Assembly (NCBI GenBank): GCA_020466095.1
Contig: CM035808.1
Span: 28,921,345-28,985,344 of the forward strand
Length of the DNA stretch: 64,000 nucleotides
Reading direction: 5' to 3'
From: Chlorops oryzae
Lineage: Eukaryota; Arthropoda; Insecta; Diptera; Chloropidae
Below, one piece after another: positions 57,016-64,000 of this stretch. The notes below the pieces were generated by a model, which ran no database searches, was not told where the DNA came from, and was given only the letters and a program-made list of their open reading frames with translations. Position numbers and translations under genes: made by a program. The number at the start of each line of letters is the position of its first letter. Position 1 is the first letter of the stretch.

Positions 57016-60000
57016 CGGAAAACAATCATATACGCGATTAACAGGGATTTTTTGAAAGTCTCTGAGAAAAAGAGTATTCTACAATACTGTCTCCCAAAAT
57101 CGCTCTATGCGCCTAATGATTTGGAACAATCAACTGATCCACAGTTTTGTTTCATTGAGGAAGCATAATAAACTTCTTTATACAATTGTCCCATTCAATT
57201 AAAAAAGAATTCTCTTAGAAGAGTCAACTTCTTTTTCCTCTCTGCCTCTCTCATGTCTTCCAAAATGCCAAAACGTCAATATATCAACCAGCTTTTAACA
57301 ATTGACAAGATGTCCTTAAACCAAAAGAAGAAGAAATAAGCGCAGACAGATCTCAAATAAGAGTTTGGCATATCAGAAAAAAACAAAAAAAAGAGAAGAA
57401 AATAAAAGAAACACAATAAAAAAGAACAGCGAAAAAAAAACCTCGCCAAATGAAATGCATAATAAAACCAAATGCAACTAAATCCTAAAGGGATGGCAAT
57501 GCTCCATCGTCTCAACCGGTCACCACCGTAAGAGCAGATTGCATCCACCAGAGTCGTAATTTTTTTCCTTTTTTCTTTTTCTTTTCGTTGTTGTTATTTT
57601 TACATAAGTAGCCACGAAAGCAGGACGGCACAGTGCATTGCAGTAAGTGAATTGAATGCATTTAAAGGCATAGGCTCCGATGTTGAGGCTTCCATGCGGT
57701 TTCAGTTTAGCGCAAGCGCAAAGCGACTTAAATGTCAATTGCGCTTGCACTGCCGGGCAATTCAATTCAATTGGAAGAAACCGCAATTGACGTATCGCAT
57801 CTGTTGGCCGTTGTCGGAGTTGCTGTTGTTGTTGGCTGCTGCAGCGAATTCAAGTTGTTTGCCGCAGTAGATTTTTCTTTAGATAATCGTTTATATGTAG
57901 TTGCGGTACTCGGGATTTTTTCTTTTACTTTTCTTTACATCTTTCCTTTCTTATTTTCCTCTTGAGTTGAAGCGTATTTGCCGCTTGAAGAGCTATTCAT
58001 TGATGCGTTGTATTTTCCGCTGTTTACGATTTTTTGTGTGGTTTTTTTCTTTTACTTTTCCTTTGACTTTTCCCATTTGCGATTGTGAATTTCTGTGGTT
58101 TTGTGAATTTGGCGCATTCCTTTTAACATTTTTTTTTTTTCCGCATTAAAATTGGAACTACGATGGACAGGTATTGCCTTTGAAATGACAATAAAGACGG
58201 CAAGGCGGCAACTTTCTTGGGTGTGTTATCACGTTTCAGTTTTCCTCCGACGAAATCGATTCACAATGACGTCTCCTCAAGATGTTTCGATCGTGAAATG
58301 GTAATGCTGATCACTTCGACATTAAGTGTCAATTAAAATCGGCGATAAAAATGCCAAGCAAGCAAGGATAACAGGGATAATTATTATTTTTAGTTGTTCT
58401 GCTGATGGGTTCCGCATGTTTCAATTAGTTAAGGCGAACACCAGATGGAAAGAATGAACAGAAAATTATCTTTTTATTACAAAAAAAAAAAAAAATATGT
58501 GAATTAAAAAGGGCTTTTAAAAGCTCTCTTCGTTTGGAAATTACGAAGTTATTTAACAAAATATTAAAACATTTTAAACGATCAAATTAAACGCAGAAGC
58601 TGCTCAACAAGAAAAATTTTGTTTCGAAACTTTTCGCCTTTCTTCCATTGCGAGTCCATGGGTACACCTATATGTATATGTGCATCTACATGGCTCTCCA
58701 CACTCGTAAGTTGCGTGCAGAAGATCAGAGAATTTTCGACTTCATTCGCGCCGAAACTCACACGCAGGCGCACACGGTTCAATTAAGTTAATTGCCATGT
58801 AATTATGACTGTAGTGGGGCAGCAAAGTCTCAACAATTTCATGTTCCTCTTTGTTCATCTTTCTTGATTCTTATACTAACTTAATCGTTTTCGTTGTTGT
58901 TGTTTTTATTGTTGTGCGTATTTTTCAACAAATTCGAATGCACAATAAAAATGCTGAAAAGTTAATGAACGCGAAAGAGAAGATGTGAGAATACTGCGCA
59001 TTCGAAAGGCCCAAGCAAAAACAAAAGACTCAAGACACAAACTTATATATGGCCATTTGGATAAAATAATTTTTGGACTTTTGTTTTGAACGCTCGCAGT
59101 GCACTTGATTCGATTCTGTGTGCTTCCAGTTTTATATTTGGCATTTGAAATGGAAGAAAAAACAAAAATAAAAAAAAAACGCGGCTGCATATTCTGCATG
59201 CCTTTTATTGCTGCGTTCGCAAGTGCGCATGCGTGCACGTTTTACGTTGCCAAATACACTTGAAAAAACAAAAAAAAACATTTTGTTTTTCATTTCTGAA
59301 TTCTCTAATATGAGAAACTAAATGATCAGGACTCCTTCCACTTTAACAGTTAAAATATTTGTAGGTACTGGAGACTGGAGAGTTTCTCTCTGTGTAGATT
59401 TTTCGCTCTACATGCTGCTGTCTTGTGCTGAAAATGTGCTAAGCAGCCGCATTAACGTTGCACCGAGATATGGATTCAAGGGAAGTCAGCAAACTCAGCA
59501 TGCATTGCGAGTCCTTTTTTTTTCGTTTGAAAAGGCAAAATGACAACAGTGCAGCGCAATTGAAAGATGCCGCACATACCAAATGTAATGACGCATTTTC
59601 AAGGCAACTTCAGTCCTGCTTGGTGTTTTTTTTTTTTTGTGCTAAGCTGTCACTATGAACCGGCTTCCAACTGTGATGCAGCAATGTTCACTTTTGTGAA
59701 CTGACTTACTGTCTGGCTGCTTTGCTGCATGGCTGACTGGCTGGCTGACTGACTGAATGTCTGTCTTTCTTGCTGATTATATTGCTGACATTCGGCTAAG
59801 TTACTGTTTTCAGCCGCAATATCTCTTCCAGAGACTGATAAACCATTGTGGTGCCTTTCTACTTGGGATCGCTTCTAAATGCTTTGCCTAACCGAACTGA
59901 CGATGATGACGACGACAAAGACGAAGACGACGCCGATCGCGATGACACGATGAATGTTGACGTTGGAAAATAATCGTCCTACCGTTCTAGTATATTTTTT

Positions 60001-60843
60001 TTTCTTATTCTCATTAGTTTTCTTATTGTTGTGCGGTGTAATTTTTGATGTGACTTTTTATTCGTTGGGATTGCAAGTATTTTTTTTTTTTGCTCTTCAA
60101 ATTCCATTCGTCAATTTGAGTTATATTGGAATTTGAATCAAACTGACAGCCATAAAAGTTGCTTGTGTTAAGCCGCTGAGCAATGGTTGTTCAGAAGTCA
60201 CGAGGATTTCTCGTTGAGAACTATAATTTCTACACTAATTTGACAAGACAAATTCTTGCAGAAAAAAATTTATAAGAAAAATAAAAAATTATACAAAAAA
60301 AAAAATGGAAGGGGAAAATAATCTTCGTGAACGTGAAATATCATTTTAGCACTCCTGAAGAAATCTAATTGAAGTTATTAGTATTTTGATAATTACAAAC
60401 CGGTAACCGAAAGCCGGTTACGTCGAAAGTTCTTATCTATCCGCTGGCAAGCCCAAAAAAAAATATCATTTTTTGTTTAAGGGCTCTACGCTCTAAAGCA
60501 GCAAGTAAATTTCCTATACCATACACATGTAGAAAAAAAAGAAGTACTTTGGCTTACTTTCACTACTTGAACGCATACGCTAATTTTAATTAATCGGACT
60601 CACAGGGTTGCATTTAAGTCATACAATTTCTATATTTCTGTCGACCTGTCTTCGAAATTTCAACTCTGATTTCCTTTCTTCAAAAGAATGAGCTCGTTTC
60701 TTCCTTTCAATTTACTTTAACAGCGTTGAGCCCTTTAACATTAATTTATCAGTCATCTTGGGATCTCTTTGTGTAGAATGGTGATGGGCTTTTTATGTGT
60801 ACCTAACGTGCTTAGTTTCGCTTAGAAAATTCCTAAAGACGTA
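57016..60843. other. No recognised gene
   Basis: AT-rich DNA with poly(T) tracts and a CTGACTGGCTGG-type tract at 59705-59765. A GACGATGATGACGAC triplet tract at 59898-59940 reads as an acidic peptide in one frame. There is one further TGCGCATGCG motif at 59224. Nothing supports a gene. Confidence 0.45.
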
Positions 60844-61023
60844 CAATGTACTCTCTCTTAATGGGAAACCGACGGGACCGAAAAATATGTCCGCTTAACA
60901 GAGGTGTCCGCTAAAGAGAAAACTATTTAAGAACAAAAAAAAAATACTCAAGCATTCCCAAAAACAGTCCGTTTAAGAGAGGTGTCCGCTTAAGACGAGT
61001 GTCCACAAGGATAGAGTGCACTG
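60844..61023. mobile_element. CAGTGTACTCTC-TIR element, copy 3
   Basis: TA-CAATGTACTCTCTCTTAA at the left and GATAGAGTGCACTG-TA at the right. The interior shares ATATGTCCGCTTAACAGAGG and GAGGTGTCCGCTTAAG with the copies at 18520 and 20227. Confidence 0.75.
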
Positions 61024-61128
61024 TATAAGGTTCAAAGCATTATAGTGTACCTAAAGTCGTCCGTGGATGTATGAACCGCCAATGATAAGAAAGAAATCCT
61101 CTTTTCGGAATAATTTTAATGTTAAGTA

Positions 61129-61300
61129 CAGTCACACTTCCATAGCTCGAACCTCCATAACCCGATTTTTCTTTAACTCGAACTGAAAAGGGCGGCAATT
61201 ACGAATATTTTATACACAGCCTCGTTTCCCTTACTCGAAGTCTCTATGACTCGAACTGTTTCTTTGGATAGTGGTGATTCGAATTATAGAATTTTGACTG
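61129..61300. mobile_element. pogo/Tigger-like MITE, TA duplication
   Basis: Left end CAGTCACACTTCCATAGCTC and right end GAATTATAGAATTTTGACTG form imperfect 25-base inverted termini, flanked by TA. The CAGTC start and TA target are typical of pogo-like elements. 172 bases, non-coding. Confidence 0.75.
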
Positions 61301-64000
61301 TAATACTGTTTTCGAGATAGACTGCGCAACATCTCGGTCCCTGGCAAAGATTTCTCGCAATGTTGGACTTTGCGCTTCAAAAAAAAAAATATTAATTCAC
61401 GAATAAGATTAAATATCTTCTATAAAATCAAAGCTATCTTTTTGGCGCTTCAATGCCTTGATTAATTTTCAATTATCTTCCTTTCTTCCTATCACCACAG
61501 CCGGAATTCTTATCAACATTTTCGATGAAATTGTACGAAAATAAAAATTTTTTAATGAAAAAATCTAAAATGGCAACAATTTAATAAGATTTGAGTGAAA
61601 AAAAAAAACAATAAACTCAAAATCTTGATAAATGACCGGACTACATAGAAAAAAGGCGGCAAACAATTTAAAATGCTATAAACGTTAATATCAGAATTTG
61701 TTTTTCTTTTAATAGGAGTAGAAATGCGCTTAAATGTAGAACCTGATTGCGGAAAGTCTTTTATGGAAGGGTGAGCTTTTTGCGGCGGACTTTGTTCTTC
61801 GATTTTAACATTGATATGAAAATAAAATATAAAAAAACAACTCACTACGAGTCTCATTATCGCAATAAAAATTTCACGGCGACTCTTAATCAAAAAAGCG
61901 GGGACCCATCGTTGGTGTTGTAAAATTTCGCAGTGTTTACCTTTGAGGTATTTGAATTGTTCGCTCAAAGTTTATTGTGCTAGTGATAAGCTCTCAATTC
62001 CGTCTGCTCGTGAAATTCACTTCGAAACTATGCCAAGGGTTCGGTTGTGATATTAAAATGTAAAAATCAATTATTATAAAAGCTAAGCATAGGGCTGTCA
62101 CTTTTTCAAATTCTTGCCATTGTTCTATCATAGAACTTCAACGTAGAAGAATTCAATATAAAGACTCGCGATCGGGCTTAGGAGCGCTTCAATTTTTTAT
62201 GCCAATCGGTATCAATTTCCGGGAACGAATACTGAAAAGAAACCCATTTTGCCTGCAAATTATAGGGCCACCAAAGGTGTACACTTTAAGTGATTCAGGG
62301 GTAGCCTATTCTTAGAACATTTGGTGACGCAATGGATAACAACGGCAATTATAAATGTGTAGTTTCCACAGGGAAAAAACGGTCCCGACTTCCGAAATTG
62401 AATTTTAATTTTTTTTTCCTTTTGGGTCACGCTTGTCACGTTCAAGATGTAAGGTCTTCGTTAAAAAGACACCGGCTTGCATAATAGTCCTCGGCTAGGG
62501 TAAGACTTTTTCTCCCCAGGAATTTCTTTCTTCGCAACCAAGGATCTCTTTTTCTCTTGCTGCAATTGGTTCCTATAGCTGTTTTTGACTGCCATGGCTT
62601 TTTATGAGTCTCGGCGTTTATAATGCTAGACTTTGTACGATTTTGAAATAATTCGGCACTGGAGTTTTCAAAATTCACAGACCTCATTTGAGTATAAAAT
62701 ACTACTCTCTGAGCCTGCTTGTAGCTTAGGAGCATTTGGACTAAAATGCAACATTGTGGCAGCCAATTTCTGGAGAATCATGAAATGTACTTAGTTAAAT
62801 ACTTACTCTCCATTAATTTTTAGACCATTTTTTGAATGGAATTGTTGAGGAAAGTGTGCAGAGCATCAAAAAAACTTTCAGAAATTTCTTTTGTATAAAA
62901 GGGTTTGTTTATTATGGTCATTCGAGTAAATGGAGCTGCAAATGGGTTACGTAGAAAACGATGGAAAAGAGTCACAGGCAGCACAAATTTTACTCTTTGC
63001 CATAAAAATTATTTCGCCAAAGGTATTTTGTAAAAGTAATTTCAGCAGACTGTAAATTTTGCCCAAGGCTCAATGTAGTCAACCTAGTTGAAACTTATTG
63101 ATGGCTTCAACTTTCAAATCATAGTCTTCTGGAGAGTTTGAGCCAGGTTTGTTAATTTTATATGAAATTTTTTTGGAAAATTCAAATATAGCAGAAGGTT
63201 TTGATTGAGTAAAACTGGCAAGAAGAGTAAGGCCCATTTGCAACTGTTCCGGTCTAAGTTTTTCGTTACGATATCCTCTGAAAATGTCAAAATTTTCATA
63301 CAAATTTTTTGTTTTTCGGAACGAAAAATTTTAATCGGAACAGTAACAAACGGGCCTAAAAGATTATATTCCAAAATTTAAACTTTCGAAGTTCTTAAAC
63401 CTAATTGAAGACTGCGACCATCGGGCATAAAAATGTATTTCGAAAAGATCTCAAATTCTTCTTATATTTATCATGTATTTTGTATGGAATATACATCGTG
63501 CAACAATTGGTTCCTAAGGCATTTATTGTACCTAAAGTTTTTAAAGTAAAAGCAGCGTTAAATAGTCTCAAAATTTCCATTTAATGAAATTCGTATTTTA
63601 ACTCGACAAATAAAACAAATAAAAAACGTATTTATTTGAATTTATTGCAGGTTTAAATAAAAAAGATAACACCTCGTAGAGCAGCGGCGCGCCGCCGAGG
63701 CAACCGGTTACCGGTCTCTTTCAGTACACGGAATAAAAAGCTCTTTCGACGGCATTTACTCTTTGTCAGCTTAAAAAGGTTTAATTTTTTTCCAATAATT
63801 AATCGTGGTAATTTTTTCATTAATTCCCTTGGGCTTTTGTTGGAACCACAAAAAAAAAATTTTTTTTTTTAAATTATTAATAAAAAAGAACTCATCTGTC
63901 ATATTCGAAAGCGTATAATGACACAAAATACCCAAACTGCTATGAAAAAAATTACGTTTGTAATCAATTTTGCTCCTTTCAAGACAGTTTTTTGTGTGTA
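61301..64000. other. No recognised gene; two protein-like minus ORFs
   Basis: Minus ORFs at 62735-62442 (segments MRSVNFENSSAELFQNRTK, SLTLAEDYYASRCLFNEDL) and 63290-63079 (segments LRPEQLQMGLTLLASFT, SPEDYDLKVEAINKFQLG, preceded by an acceptor-like ACATTTTCAG) look protein-like but match nothing I know, and their phases do not join. A GC-rich patch at 63683-63716 holds GGCGCGCC and AACCGGTTACCGGT. Confidence 0.4.

Noticed and set aside
56399..57055. 218-, 192- and 136-codon ORFs of Leu/Ala/Ser or Arg/Glu repeats
   Set aside because: Pure translation of the (CT)n array; present in several frames on both strands.
58372..58388. I-SceI-like recognition sequence (GGATAACAGGGATAAT)
   Set aside because: Differs from the true site by an insertion and lacks any intron or homing-endonuclease context.
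59842..59973. Acidic-tail peptide ORF
   Set aside because: Open frame is short and dominated by a GAC/GAT triplet repeat; no start or splice evidence.
61552..61968. 138-codon minus ORF
   Set aside because: Starts at TTG rather than ATG, ends in poly-Phe from a poly(A) tract, and has no known similarity.

Overview
The window looks like nuclear DNA of a higher (cyclorrhaphan) fly. Its recognisable genes have spliceosomal introns and closely match fly proteins: corkscrew/SHP2, Cox17, microsomal glutathione S-transferase-like proteins, Lsd-2/perilipin and frizzled 4. The intergenic DNA is AT-rich and full of short TIR elements, DINE-1-like elements and microsatellites. Divergence from Drosophila and the repeat load suggest a non-drosophilid acalyptrate such as a tephritid, but this is inference. 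From memory, csw, Cox17 (CG9065), MAPEG genes (CG33177/CG33178), Lsd-2 (CG9057) and fz4 all lie on the Drosophila X, so the block probably represents Muller element A; that needs checking.

Layout. 1-642: a reverse-oriented DINE-1-like element in a csw intron. 883-1538: the first three coding exons of csw (minus strand), including a 14-nt first coding exon; the rest lies off the left edge. 1.6-4.3 kb: the divergent csw/Cox17 interval, with a TATCGATA (DRE-type) box at each end and four TIR elements filling most of it. 4368-4864: Cox17 (plus). 5099-8326: two tandem three-exon MGST1-like genes (minus). 9.0-16.7 kb: tRNA-derived SINE heads, a probable Helitron carrying a CACTAG-TIR element, a full-length DINE-1-like element, and a few unidentified possible exons. 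17237-23848: Lsd-2 (plus), with a 4.9-kb first intron holding at least four TIR elements, a 51-nt in-frame cassette exon candidate and a possible alternative terminal exon. 24.4-32.5 kb: repeat-rich DNA with a broken Tc1/mariner-type transposase and a 15-bp minisatellite. 32.5-43.8 kb: a tandem array of about 19 copies of a ~497-bp unit, its left edge split by a 1.37-kb TIR element that itself carries a smaller one. 44756-46264: the large last exon of fz4 (minus). 46.3-64 kb: no confidently recognised gene; it holds simple repeats, small TIR elements and a few ORFs of unknown status.

The genes are ordinary cellular genes with unrelated jobs (receptor-tyrosine-kinase signalling, copper delivery to cytochrome oxidase, membrane glutathione chemistry, lipid-droplet coating, Wnt reception) and do not form one system. 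The most interesting structure is the 497-bp array. Related single-copy sequence is present inside the first intron of Lsd-2 (21375-22026), and the array's right flank carries the same hairpin end as that element. This suggests the satellite arose by tandem amplification of the inside of a dispersed transposable element.
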